From Pithys albifrons albifrons (lineage: Eukaryota; Chordata; Aves; Passeriformes; Thamnophilidae): a stretch of DNA of 64,000 bases. This document shows positions 15,201 to 26,602 of this stretch, in pieces (within the stretch, counting starts at the first letter, position 1; each line of letters opens with the position of its first letter). Under the pieces are notes generated by a model that was not told where the DNA came from, searched no databases, and saw nothing but the letters and a program-made list of their open reading frames with translations. A program made the translations under genes and the position numbers. Where the stretch lies: the NCBI RefSeq assembly GCF_047495875.1, contig NC_092466.1, positions 16,984,561-17,048,560 on the forward strand, in the 5' to 3' direction.

Positions 15201-17471
15201 TCTAAAATTTCATTTGTCCTTTTTTTCAGACGTATTTTCCATTTGAAAGACTCATATTCAAAATGCCAGAGAATTTACAGACTAGCAATGCAACATGGAA
15301 GAGAAGACACCTAAAAAATTAAGAGAGAAAACATCTGAATTCATGAGTACTTGACAGCTGAATACATCATGTCACTGAATTTTACACTAAGTATAATTTC
15401 AAATATCTCTTTTCATTTCACTGTATTTTTAAAGAAATGTTTGTTAATGCATCAAAACAGCTTAAAATAAAATGGTTTCAAAAAAGATACTTATATTTAA
15501 GGCCTAAAGGAAATACTAATTAAAAACAGCAACAGAGATATTTTACTGTGATACTTATATCAATGATTCTGTAATAACTTGGAAAAATAAGTGCTCTTCA
15601 TAAAAAAAATAGATCAAAAAGCTGTGAAAAAAGTATAATACACATTCAGACTTTACCTTTTGACTCCTGGTAATAATACTCTGTTTTCTACGCAGATGCT
15701 GCCTATATGAGATCAGAGTAAATCAAGTACATTTGAGCTACCAAGCTTAACATGACTGTAAGTGAATCCCATAGCCAGGAATGCAGGACTTATGATGCTG
15801 CAGCCCTGATTGATAACTAAGAAGTCAGTTATAAATAAATCTGGAACAGTTGGGATTGACTGTTGTTTAGCACTTTCAGACAGACGTTCAGGGCAACTGG
15901 CAGGGCCTTTGAAAGCTGTTTCCTATATTAGAATCATGACAAAAATAGAAGTGAGGCTGCATTCCCTTGTCTTCTGCTAAAATAGATCTTACTCAAAAAC
16001 ATTTTTACAAGTTTGATGAGGCATAACTAGCCCAGAGTCAGATACAGAACAAAATCAAAATTGCATGTCCCATGTTGATCTACCATGAATAGTTAGATAC
16101 TGAACTATTAAGAGCAAAAAAAAGGAAAAAAAGAGGGGAAATAGTGGAGAGTGCTAAGATACTGAGGACAGGGAGAAGCTGGCTTTGCTGTATGGGTTTT
16201 TTTAACTTAGAAGTGATGGTACAATGAGAATTTGTTAGTCAAAAAAACCCTAAAGACCTTTAAAAATAACATAAATAAAAGAAAAACCATGTATATTACC
16301 AACTGTCCATAAGAATAGATGGGGGGATTGTTGTTTGGGGGTTTTTGTTGCTGATTTTTGAGGGATTGTTTGTTTTGTTTTTAAATTCAAGAACAGATGT
16401 TGCATAATAACTACTGACAGCAAGGTTGAGTGGTGAGAATGGAACAGGAAAGAGGAAGCATGTATGGGTTTCTGTTCTGTTTTTAAGCGTCCCAAATACT
16501 GTTTACAGGGCAAGTATTTGTCACAGTTATCTTGCCTCCAGCAATTAAGCTTCCAAATAAATTAAGTTGGCTTTTATTTGTGAGTTCTAACAGTCAAAAT
16601 GTATCTATCAAAACACTTTAGTATTAGCTATTTCACTGACTGAACAGCCCATTGTTCTGCCAAAATAATCAGTGGCCTTAATGAGCAATTAACAGCCTTC
16701 AGGGGCAGTGAGAACAGAAAATCTTAACATGAAGGTAAGAAATTTTGTGTATAACTTCCTGCTCCTGTTTCAGATCATGAGTGAATTCGCAAACTATATG
16801 CAAGAGGCACATGTGTGACAAGAATAGAATGTATATAATACAAAATCAGAGGAGAAAGTAGGGTACAGTAAGAGCAGCTTGATTTAGCCAAGTAACTCTC
16901 CCAAAGAGCTTTCCCATAAACTGTTCTTTCTCAACCAAAACAGGTCTGCATTACGTTTTGCTGACAGATACAAGACTACTCTCCCTGCACACACTGTAAA
17001 CCCTGAACCAAACCAGCTCCAGCCTCAAATCCGTGTCCATATGACTGATCCCAGTCTGCCCTCTCCAGCAGAGCTTGTGTTCAGTGCCCTGATGCAGAGC
17101 TTGTGCTTTGAGCAGCTTTTTGGGTCCCAACATACACAGTGACTCCACCTATTCCTCTTGTCAGTTCTGCAGTGCAAACTGCAGGAGAATCAGCACTGGG
17201 AAATTTCTGCAACTTGTCTTCTACCTAATCCTAGTATAAATTAAGGCCTAATTCAAGGACTCAAGGCATACTGAAGTACACACAGAGGAGCACATTTCAG
17301 TAACTAAATCATGATCTTTTTCCCCATCATGAAAACAGCTGAAAATACATTTTTAAAAGACAGAAAATTCACCATAAAGAGTCAAATCTTTGCTTTGTAA
17401 TGGATTGTTTCATTGCAGACATGAGTTCCTTTTACCAAACAGCCTGCATAAATGTATTTTAAACTAATTAC
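3298..17471 (-). other. CPEB3: CPEB3 intron (14.2 kb)
   Basis: A long A+T-rich intron. The only clear elements are the A/C-rich repeat at about 10.34-10.41 kb and small homopolymers. Open frames here are short and show no protein-like conservation pattern that I can recognise. Confidence 0.8.
10343..10410. repeat. A-rich low-complexity tract with AAACCC/AAAC units
   Basis: Runs of seven to ten A are interrupted by CAAAC and CCC, with the block AAAAACCCAAAC repeated. Low-complexity intronic sequence. Confidence 0.9.
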
Positions 17472-17561
17472 CTTTAGGTGGAAAATATGACTTGCTTTCA
17501 GCTTTGTGAGGCCAGTCCACCACAAGAGGTCCAAATCTACGAAAGCTGGCAGTGATCTCAT
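17472..17561 (-). CDS. CPEB3: CPEB3 exon: RRM1 middle (90 bp)
   Basis: The acceptor is TTTTTTGTAG|ATGAG and the donor AAAG|GTAATT. Two bases complete an Asp codon, then 29 codons read EITASFRRFGPLVVDWPHKA followed by ESKSYFPPK, and the last G starts the glycine codon of the KGYAFLLF motif. This is helix 1 and strands 2-3 of RRM1, including the loop typical of CPEB proteins. Sequence identity to known CPEB3 and CPEB4 is essentially complete here, so the assignment to CPEB3 rests on the N-terminal exon and on linkage. Confidence 0.96.
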
Positions 17562-19341
17562 CTACAAAAAACAAATGAGGCACCTTAGAGAGAATGTGAA
17601 GACTGACAGTTGCAAGCCAAAAAGTCTTACTTAAAACAAAACAAAACTTACTGTTTTCTACACTTATTAAGAACAGTGGAAACTGCAATAATATCCATAG
17701 AGGAGGTTTAAATATTCTTTCATCTCTATGCTATACACGACTGCTTAAAAAAGTAATTTTACATTCCACTAATGGAAGTTTGCAGCAGGATTAAATGCAA
17801 ACATGATCTATCAGAAGTAAATATGCTTCAGCTGCGCTCTACTTCTAATTATAGTCACAAAGCAGGGTCAGATGCAGCCACATGGGACTGACGGAGGAGC
17901 TCCTTTAGCCTGCCCTAGAAAGCGCCTGCAGCAGGTCATGCGGCTGGGGGGATTTCATCTTCCTCAGTCCCCTCAGGAAATCTGCCTTGAATTACCAAGT
18001 TATTTCTTCACTTTTTAAGCATCAATTTAGAAACACCATGGAACATACATCACTAACTATCCTACAGGAGAATTTTGTTTTACATGTAAATACTTCAGAG
18101 AAAAGCATTTAAAGTAATTTTTAAAAAAATTTTTTTTTCCCAATGTCTTTTAAAATTTCGTTTAAAGAAAGAATTAGTTTAAAATTGTGTCTAATGTGAT
18201 GCTGGGTAAGTCAGAACAACAAGCCATCTGGAGAAAAGGGGTTTCTAATTTTTGGATTGCTGTGTGAGATGTGTCATGTTTCTCTGACACCATGAGTTGC
18301 ACACCAGATTTCTCAAGCAACTAGAGGCACAAAACACATATTGTATACCTGAGGAGCTGAAGGAATAAAGGGTTACTGAAGGAGAGCTCTCATGAAAGAG
18401 GGTGAGAGCTTCTAGGTGGCTGTGTTACTTCCTCACAAGACAGGTTAGGGGTATATTTAGATTCTAAGGGACCCAGCAAAGTTCACATCAGTCGTACCTG
18501 CTGGCCTGTTTCTTCTTACTGGAGATTGATTACTCAGCAGAATCTGTATCAACAGCCCTGCAACTCATCATGGGACACAGGAACCACATTTGAGCTGTAT
18601 GCAACCATGCACTGTCCAACTCATAGTATTTCTTTATTAAAACTGTACATGGTTTAGGCTCCAGTTTAGTAGATCACATTCAGAGATCCTTCTATTTTCA
18701 TTATAAGGCATCCTCAAATTCCCTGTGTATGCCCATTGAAACTAGATAGTGATGGATTCCAGCTATAATATGAAAAATACACCTAAAACTGTCAAGACTT
18801 CGGTTTGGGAGTAAGGGTTTGTGGGGTAGAGCAGATATTCATTGAGGAAAACCCTGACCACCTCTACGAAGCTGGTTATTATTTTGCAACCAAACTGTTG
18901 TCCTATATTTGTCATCTGAACTCTGCATATATGCTGAGTATAAGAGCTGATTAATTAAAGCCCAATGTATTTTGGCAAGGACTGTATTAACAAAGTCTTT
19001 AAAGTCAACCACATTGAAGAACAGGAAAGGACTATGTAGGAGAGACAGTACCCATTAAGTTCCTTTTTTTAGCTTTCCCACATTACAGCTGTGGGAAGAC
19101 AGGCAGATCAGAAGACCTGCTATGCAGCCAGTTCTCTCTCCATCTCTTCTGATCTAAAGTACAGAAGAACGTTGAGTAAATTCTCAGGTGTTTCAGGTGA
19201 TGACAGTGTGTGTTTGTTTTAAACAATGCCACCAGCACTACAGATGAAAATACATTTGGGTTTAAGAAAACCTGACCTTTTTTATAGCAATTATATGAAA
19301 GCAAATTTCCGCATCTCAACAACATAACTTATTCACAGTAC
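17562..19341 (-). other. CPEB3: CPEB3 intron (1.8 kb)
   Basis: Short intron within RRM1. It contains an A/T homopolymer patch near 18,120-18,140. I see nothing else. Confidence 0.85.
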
Positions 19342-19509
19342 CTTCATCAATGTCAGGAGGAAGACCTCCGACAAACACCTTTCGAGAATAGCGTTCCACT
19401 CTTTCACCATTCTGACAGCGCGTTGGAGAGCTGAGACCTGACGATAAGGACTGATCCCCATGGCTGTCATCTAGGAAGCCATCCTCAAAAGGAAAGAGTG
19501 AAGACCGAC
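19342..19509 (-). CDS. CPEB3: CPEB3 exon: linker and first strand of RRM1 (168 bp)
   Basis: The acceptor is GTTACAG|GTCGG and the donor GAAG|GTACTG. Fifty-five full codons begin RSSLFPFEDGFLDDSHGDQS, continue through LSSGLSSPTRCQNGERVERY and end SRKVFVGGLPPDIDE. KVFVGGLP is the RNP2 motif of RRM1. The RSS serines are the potential phosphorylation site whose basic upstream context comes from the microexon. The exon ends with the first base of the next Asp codon, completed by AT of the following exon. The open frame runs on into the intron for a few codons to a stop, which is not coding. Confidence 0.96.
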
Positions 19510-22500
19510 CTGTAACAGATTTTGTAGTAGCTATGGTTAACACTATTTCCTGGAGAACTAAATATTTTAGTACACAACATTAGCTCTTCCTTTTACTGTT
19601 TTACTGTAACAGAATTTGCATTAAAGGGCGCAACTAAGTGTTCCGGTTGTCCAAATTATGCTCATTAGTATTGCTTCTATTTTTCTAGGACAATAAACCT
19701 AATTTAGCTTTAAAACAAACCCTTGCAAATGGCTAGCAGTGGAAAACAACAAGTTATCTGATGAAATTGTGTGTCACGGCTATAGAAAGAACCTTCACAA
19801 CATTCACATTTCAAACTGAATCTTAGAGATTTAAACCTTCTATAACAGATCTTGAAGGCAGATCCCTCAAGCCACTGTACACCTCAGAGTGCTTTACAGG
19901 GTCTTAACAAAGGCTGCAGCACATCCACCTCGAGGGAACCAAGGCCCACACTGAGCAGAGGGGCAAACAACAAAATAAACACGGAAAGCCTTTGGACTGT
20001 GGATATTAAACATGTAGTGAAGAAATTTAGCTAACAAGAAAAAAAATCTTGTTAAACAAGCCACAAAGAACCTTCATTTGAAGAAAAAAGTTGATAGCTG
20101 GAACAGACTGTCAGACTGTTTGTTAATCAGTATTAAAACATCCTTTCAGAAATGAATGAGAAAAATGAACATAAATGGCTGCTAATCAGTCTGTTAATGA
20201 AAAGTAAAGACTTTATTTATAATCATCTGATGCATTTAATGTGTTGCTATTACTAAGAAAATATATACACATTATCTTAAGAATAGATTTATTAATAAAG
20301 AAAAAAATCATTCTGCATAGAAGCAACACTGTAGAATATGCCAACTTTAGAATTTGATAATTCCCTATACCTGAGTTGAAAATAAAGTCCTGCAATACAG
20401 AGATGGGAACCCCACCTCAACTCTGAAAAGCTAATTGTCCACTCATTTTATGGAGGATTGTTCCTAGGGATGGAATTGTCATTAATTGATACAGACAGTT
20501 TATTAAGGGTGTTGATTACAAATGCAAATAACAAGGCACACAATTAAATTCAAAGGTAATGGATCACATGAAACTGGACTTCCAGCAAGACCTAAGGATT
20601 AATACCACACTGGTAGTAACAGCACAGCGAAGTGCAGGAAATGAAAACAGGCAATGAGGAAAATCAAGACAGAGGGACACTAGTCAGAAAAACATATATA
20701 CTGAAAATATCAGTGATAGTCTCCAGTGGTAAAGGACAGATGACAAAAAGAAGCAGTAATCCCATATACAGAAAACAAGCTAAAAACCAAAAACCAGGAA
20801 ATGTTCTGACTGACACAGAACACTGGCCTGAATTTTTTATGAACACCAGGCACCAGAAGAGTTTTGATTAGAAAAAATATATTGAATATTAAACACTGAC
20901 AGAGATCACAGACAAAAAAATCCACTGAAGCAAAAAATCCTACTGTACTTCTATACGTTAACATAAAAACAGGGTAAATGCCATAGAGAAGGATTTAGAG
21001 ATGTGACTCTTCAAAGTCTTCTTGTCAGAAGTGGTGGGTTTAGAGCATTAAACAGGAAAAACTATTGACAAATATTTCATTAATGGACAAACAGGTCATG
21101 CACATGTATAAACATAGGCGTTTCAACATAAAACAGAACACGTGCATGAGAGAAAAAAACATAGGAATACTAAAATTGTGCAAAAGGATCAAATCAGAAA
21201 GTCCATTGAAAAGCAGGAAATTTGAAAATATCTGTGAGAGGCTGACACTACTAAGGAGCTAATTAATATTTAATTTCTGCCCACCAACCCACCTTCTTGT
21301 AAAAAATTAAACAAACATTAGTGGAAGCTGACATCAAATTAATATATGCTAGAACAAATTGTTCAACTAAAATACAGGTCTGCAGAGGAGACAGTGCTGA
21401 GTTCTGAAGGAGATAATAACAATTCACAGCAGCTTAGAAATCAAGATATCACCTCTTATGCTGGATGCTTGACAGTCTACAAGCACTGTACTCACCTTAC
21501 ATAAATACAAACGATGTTCTAAAACTTGAGAGTTAAGTCAAGTATAGAGTTAAATTTATGAAAAGTGTACAGACAAGGGAATAGGGAATGGCTGTTCACT
21601 GTCTCATCCAGTAAGGGAAAAAATAAAGTGCACTGAACACAGTCAGTCCATGGCAAGGCTGAAAACAAGGCAAACTTTGGAACCCCTTGCCACAGGCTTT
21701 TGGGGATCTTTAAAAGTTTATGTAGGCTCAGAAAAGGGAATGAATAAGAATAGGAGAAAAACACATTCTAAAGCAATAAATATTGAGACATCACCTCACT
21801 AAATGCCCTGGGGAAAATTTCTGGGAGAACATTACGGGAAAGTATCACTAACTGCACTGGTTTTTTTAATATACTCCTGTACCCCTCCCCAGGCATCTCT
21901 GAGTTGTCAGTGTAGCAAAACAGTTTGGGCTGATTTCCCATAGCTGTGCTTACATCTGTACCTGAAAAACTGGTTGCAAAAGTTAAAAACAAGGCACCAT
22001 GAACATGACTCAACAGCCCTAAACGTAATACCTACAAAGAAATGCTAACCTCTTTACTCAAAGAAAACAAAGGATGAAGTAGAGAACTGATAGTTTATGG
22101 CAAGCCCCAAGAAATGTCTGACAAAACCTCTTCTCACTGAAGATGCTTAGTCACAGTGACAGAATCAAACACTAATTAATATATCCAAGTATAACAAACA
22201 TGAAATGAGTCCTTGCACAAACTTGCCTCTGGTTACTCTGCATATTATCCCAATGCAAATGGTGAAAACAATAATAGACAGGGATATATGAGCATAGTTG
22301 ATAACCAACACATTTTTAACAATTACTGTAGAATTTCATCCTTCTTAAGGTTAAGAAAGCTCAAAAACAACATCATAAAAGTCAAGGTAATGATAAAACA
22401 TGAACATCAGAAACTTTAATGTTGCATGAATGAGATTTAATGACAAGACACACACACAAATCTACTTGTTAGTATAGAAAAGCCCGTATTTCACACAGGA

Positions 22501-22904
22501 AACAAGTCTTTTGGAGTGAAACATGCTTCTAGGTAGAGTGAGAACAATTTCTGGAAGCCCAGCACATTCAAAACTTGTTTGCCCTGTTTTGTCATCAGTA
22601 CAATCCATATAAAACAGCCTACACTGTATTCATCACAATTACTGCCACATTATTGTATTTGGCTTCTACAAGTAAACGTGAGTTGCAAGTAGTTTATGGT
22701 GTCCTACTGATTCCTACCTCCTCTCCTACTTTGGTGCTAATTGATCAATCTGGAAACTTTTGCCACAATCTTAGAATGAAATTAGACAGTGTTCACATGC
22801 TCAGAGAGTATACAGGATTATATACTCCACATGCTTCCCAATTTGTTTCAGTACCGTGAGAGCCTTGAAAAGGATTAGGATGCTTTCAACAGCTGTTAAT
22901 AGTA

Positions 22905-23250
22905 GCCTGACCTCTGGAGGTGGGGAAAAACAGGAAGGTAAGTTTGTGAGGAAAACTGGAATCTTCTTCTCCCAGGCAGTCAGCAACAGGACAAGGGGGC
23001 ACAGGCTTAAGCTCTGCCAGGGGAAATTTAAGTTGGATATCAAAAAAAAAATTTTTACAGAGAGCGTAATCAGGCATTGGAATGGCCTGCCCAGAGAAGT
23101 GGTGGATTCACCATCTCTGGAGGTTTTTAAACTGAGATTGGACGTGGCACTGAGTGCCATGATCTGGTAAATGGACTGGAGTTGGACCAAGGGTTGGACT
23201 TGATGACCTTGGAGGTCTTTTCCAACCCAATCGATTCTATGATTCTATGA
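22905..23250 (+). mobile_element. CR1 LINE 3' fragment (ORF2 C-terminus and 3' tail)
   Basis: The plus strand reads CTTCTTCTCCCAGGCAGTCA, then GCAACAGGACAAGGGGGCAC, GGCATTGGAATGGCCTGCCC, GAAGTGGTGGATTCACCATC, GGTTGGACTTGATGACCTTG, and ends in ATTCTATGATTCTATGA. These are the 3'-end hallmarks of avian and reptilian CR1 elements, including the 8-bp tail repeat. The frame from about 22,856 to 23,170 retains the ORF2 C-terminal motif [20 protein letters not shown]. The 5' end is truncated, as usual for CR1, and an A/T run near 23,042 replaces the normal sequence. It is antisense to CPEB3 and ~1.05 kb past the microexon in gene direction. Confidence 0.95.
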
Positions 23251-23917
23251 AATAAACACTAAAACCAGTTCAGCTTAGAGTAAAATAAGCTTGAATACTT
23301 TATTATAAACTGTGTTAGTACAGCCTGTACAGCCTACTACCTCAATCCATACACACAGGCAAATTAGAAGCTCCCTCGGCCACTGCTGGCCTGTGGGATG
23401 GCCAAGTCTGTCTCCAAGCTTCTCTCAAACGATGCAAATTCTACATTTTAGAGAGGAAGCAATGCCACCTGCCCAGCTGTCAGAGAACATCATGGAAAGA
23501 AGATAAAATGAAGTTTAATGCTTAAAGTAGCCCTTAGGCACTATCTAACTAATTGTTAAAAGCTGCGATTTTCACTGTTATTTCCTCCATAAAAACCAGT
23601 CTGTGTAAGCTGCAGGACAGTACATGAATGTAAGCTGCATTAGGGCTTTCTTGGTAGTCAGCAAACTTGTTATAGCCCTTGTTCATTAACTTCTCAGAAT
23701 AAATTGATATGCAGCACTGTACATCTGTAAAATGCTTTTATTTTTAAGGGTTTTCTTTTATGAAATACAGTTAAAATGTGCTCAAATACTGTATTTTTTT
23801 TAGCTATTTTCAACATTCACTGTAGTATTGGTATTCACACATGTTCTACCTCAGGCAATTCACTGTAATAGTCAAGTGTAATACTCAGTGAAAGCTGTTT
23901 CATCGAAAAAAAGTAAT

Positions 23918-23968
23918 TTTAAATGTTAGTTTAAATGTTAGGTTAAATTTGAATGTTAGTTAAACATT
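23918..23968. repeat. Imperfect short tandem and inverted repeat
   Basis: AAATGTTAG occurs three times with small changes, followed by AACATTTAAC, the inverse. It could form a weak hairpin. No known family. Confidence 0.6.
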
Positions 23969-24298
23969 TAACTTCTACAAAAAACCAACAAACACAAATT
24001 TTTTTTGAATGCTACACATTTCACATCACAAATACATATCATAAAAGACTCTTTACATCCAGTCATCCTCCAGTTCACCAGTAACAGCAACACACCTGAA
24101 GTTACCAGCTCAAGATCATCATTGCTTTAAGATGCTATTAAATAGGAGATGTTTTGCAAATGAAGAATATGAGATTGATTTATATGAAGCAATTTGTCAA
24201 CAAAATAATGTTAAAATCGGTAACATCTTATCATAAGAAAACTAAATGTGTATTTGTCCTACTATTCAGCAAACAAAACATTTAGTAAATACTTTTAC

Positions 24299-24322
24299 CT
24301 CTTCTCCGCCCATAGCTCCTGG
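24299..24322 (-). CDS. CPEB3: CPEB3 24-nt microexon (RSYGRRR)
   Basis: The acceptor is TTTTCATGCAG|CC and the donor AGAAGAG|GTAAAAG. The exon contributes CC, seven codons (RSYGRRR) and a final G. Joined to its neighbours it gives ALN-T-RSYGRRR-G-RSSLFP, which completes a basophilic kinase-type motif (RRxRSS). Skipping gives ALN-S-RSSLFP with frame kept. Established: the CPEB2/3/4 family has an alternatively spliced 8-residue segment here, and inclusion changes predicted PKA, CaMKII and S6-kinase sites. The matching microexon in CPEB4 is neuron-enriched. The exon is too short to appear as an open frame; I located it by the known residues, both splice sites and exact phase. Confidence 0.93.
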
Positions 24323-26493
24323 CTGCATGAAAACACAGAAGAAAATTGTCGGTACAACTGTCATTAGATTTAGCTCCAAAAGCAATGAAAATGTAGCTTC
24401 CACCTCCTCTCTTTTTCCCCTCCCACCATAATGAAGGAAAAGACATTCAAAAAGTGCAAGATGAAATTCAAACAATCCAAGACAAGAGAAAAAAGCTGAT
24501 GATAATACAGCTGGGGGGGGGGTAAGGGGGAACATACCTGCTGTGCAAGTTTTCTACATAGCAAAGATATTTAAAAAAATTCAGGCATATCAGAAAGTAC
24601 TATAAAATAATAATTTAGGATTATGGTTTTAAGAGGCAATAAGCATCATCAACAGTAACTGTAACTAAAAGAATTCATTTCGCATTTTATTGATTAGTTG
24701 TGGGGAACATATTTTCCAATTATATTTCCATATAAATAATTAACCATCTGTAAAATCTAAAATCCTACCAAAACAGTATGAACTCAATAGTCAGTATGTT
24801 TAGATGAATAAAACCAGATTGACAAAATGCCTTTATAACTACCAGAATTAACACAGCCTTTCAATAGACATTCATCAATGGCAAAATCCACAGTGCTGGA
24901 CAAGTGCAGAAGCAAATTACATGATATAATGGGGAAATGCGAAACCCAGCATTTTTATGATCTGACATTTTAAGAAGACAGAAAATAATCTGGAAAACAC
25001 GTGTCTTCTACGCAGGGTCTTCAATCCACCACAAGACAAGTGGCCTTCCAAGGTAATCAGATGTGGAAGGCTAAATATCAGGTAAGCGTTTTCAACAGAA
25101 GTTGGGTAATAGGTAACAGAGCCTTGTTTTGTTTCTTTCTCTCTTCACTGTAATATCTTTAGTGTTCTTCCCCCTTCCCAGCCCCAACTCTTATTTCCAA
25201 AACTAACACAATGGGTTCCAGTCCTGCCCTACACACCCAGGTTTCCCACCATACCCCTCAGCATTCCCTGTCTAATTTTCCTTGGCCAGCAATTACATGA
25301 CAGATCAGTTGTGGCTATTTGAGAACTATTCACCTGCTGACTGGTCACCCTTGGCCATCACCTCTGAGTGCCCCTGGGCTACCCAGAGTAAGGCTCTCTC
25401 TCCTCCAGCACAGACACTGGCATTAAACCCTCTTCCACCCAAGCAGCTTCTTCCTCAAGCCCTGAAGAAACACCACCTCAGACACAATACACCTACACCT
25501 GCATCTTTTTCTTCCACTAACAATGAGGCCACAAAAAAGCAACTACGTATCTCATTAGGGGGATTGAAAAATGTCAAGGGCCCTGACAAACTGTTTTGCA
25601 ATTTATATTTAACATGACAGTAGGAGCTGTTTGTGTGAACAACTATTCAGTCACAGTGAGGTGGCTGGCAAGCCCTGAGAGAGACTCTGCTTCTTGCATA
25701 GCAGGCAGCAGTCAGAATTAATGCTAGAGTTGGCTTTGCAGCAAGAATAGAATTAGTCCTTCTGCTTTCTAGTTACTGTTAAAGCCATATTATTTTACTC
25801 ATTATGATGGCAAAGAATCATTGCCAGACCTCTTGTACCAAGTTCTTGTCTTGAAGAATGCCCACACACCCCAAAAAAGCATGTATAAGGTACAACTATG
25901 AACACATTTGGAGAGTAATTTATCTGAAAGAGGTTTCTCCAACAGAACCCTAGAAATCTAAAAATTAAATACATATTTTTTCAGTATGAGATGAAAAAGA
26001 CTCCTGTGTTTCTTTTGAAGAAAACAAAGCTTTATATGCTTAATGTGAACCTCTAGGGTCTGAACAAGATAACAGTATATGATGACAGAAATCTACCACA
26101 GACTTCTGCGAAGTTTAGAATACCCTATTGCTATTTACTTTTATGTTATACTGCACTGCAGAGTTATACTTTTAGTCTATATTTGCACTCACAGACAGAC
26201 TTTGTGTTCATTAAAAAGTTTCACTGAAGGAAAATACTGCAATCCACTTAAATAGGGAGACAGGCAAATAAGCTTTTCTTGATTTAAAAACGTTGCATCA
26301 CATTTAAACACTCAAAGAAGGTGTTTTCACCATTGTTGTTTATATTTTGTATATATATACACAGATCATTTGAAAATTTTCTCAGTTTTATCCAGTACTT
26401 ATATTAAAATGTTACTTTTTTACGCAAGTTGATTGTTATTCAGCATGACAACTTCAGAATGTGAATGTACACTTTACTATTTTGTTTACACAG

Positions 26494-26602
26494 GATGAGA
26501 AATAAGAATATGTCATTTGAACAAGTTAAGAAAAAATATCCATCTCGTTCACAAGTTAAAGTTGAGAGCATAACAGATTTAACAGCAGGAATGGTTCATC
26601 AG
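26494..26602 (+). other. Plus-strand exon-like block, unassigned (109 bp)
   Basis: On the strand opposite CPEB3, TTGTTTACACAG precedes the block and CATCAG|GTAAAT follows it. One leading base and 36 full codons read MRNKNMSFEQVKKKYPSRSQ then VKVESITDLTAGMVHQ. The composition looks protein-like (lysine-rich, then a beta-strand and turn pattern). Beyond the donor the frame continues eight codons, meets one stop, then is open again for 79 codons. No family is recognised. It may be a stranded or duplicated exon of another gene, or chance. Confidence 0.22.

Larger units (their letters stand above)
19510..24298 (-). other. CPEB3: CPEB3 intron downstream of the microexon (4.8 kb)
   Basis: It contains the CR1 3' fragment in reverse orientation to the gene, and a short set of imperfect TTAAATGTTAG copies (about 23,918-23,968) that can fold back on AACATTTA. 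Nothing else is recognised. Confidence 0.85.

Noticed and set aside
22801..23190. Minus-strand open frame of 129 codons
   Set aside because: It is the reverse complement of the CR1 fragment, so its openness comes from that element.
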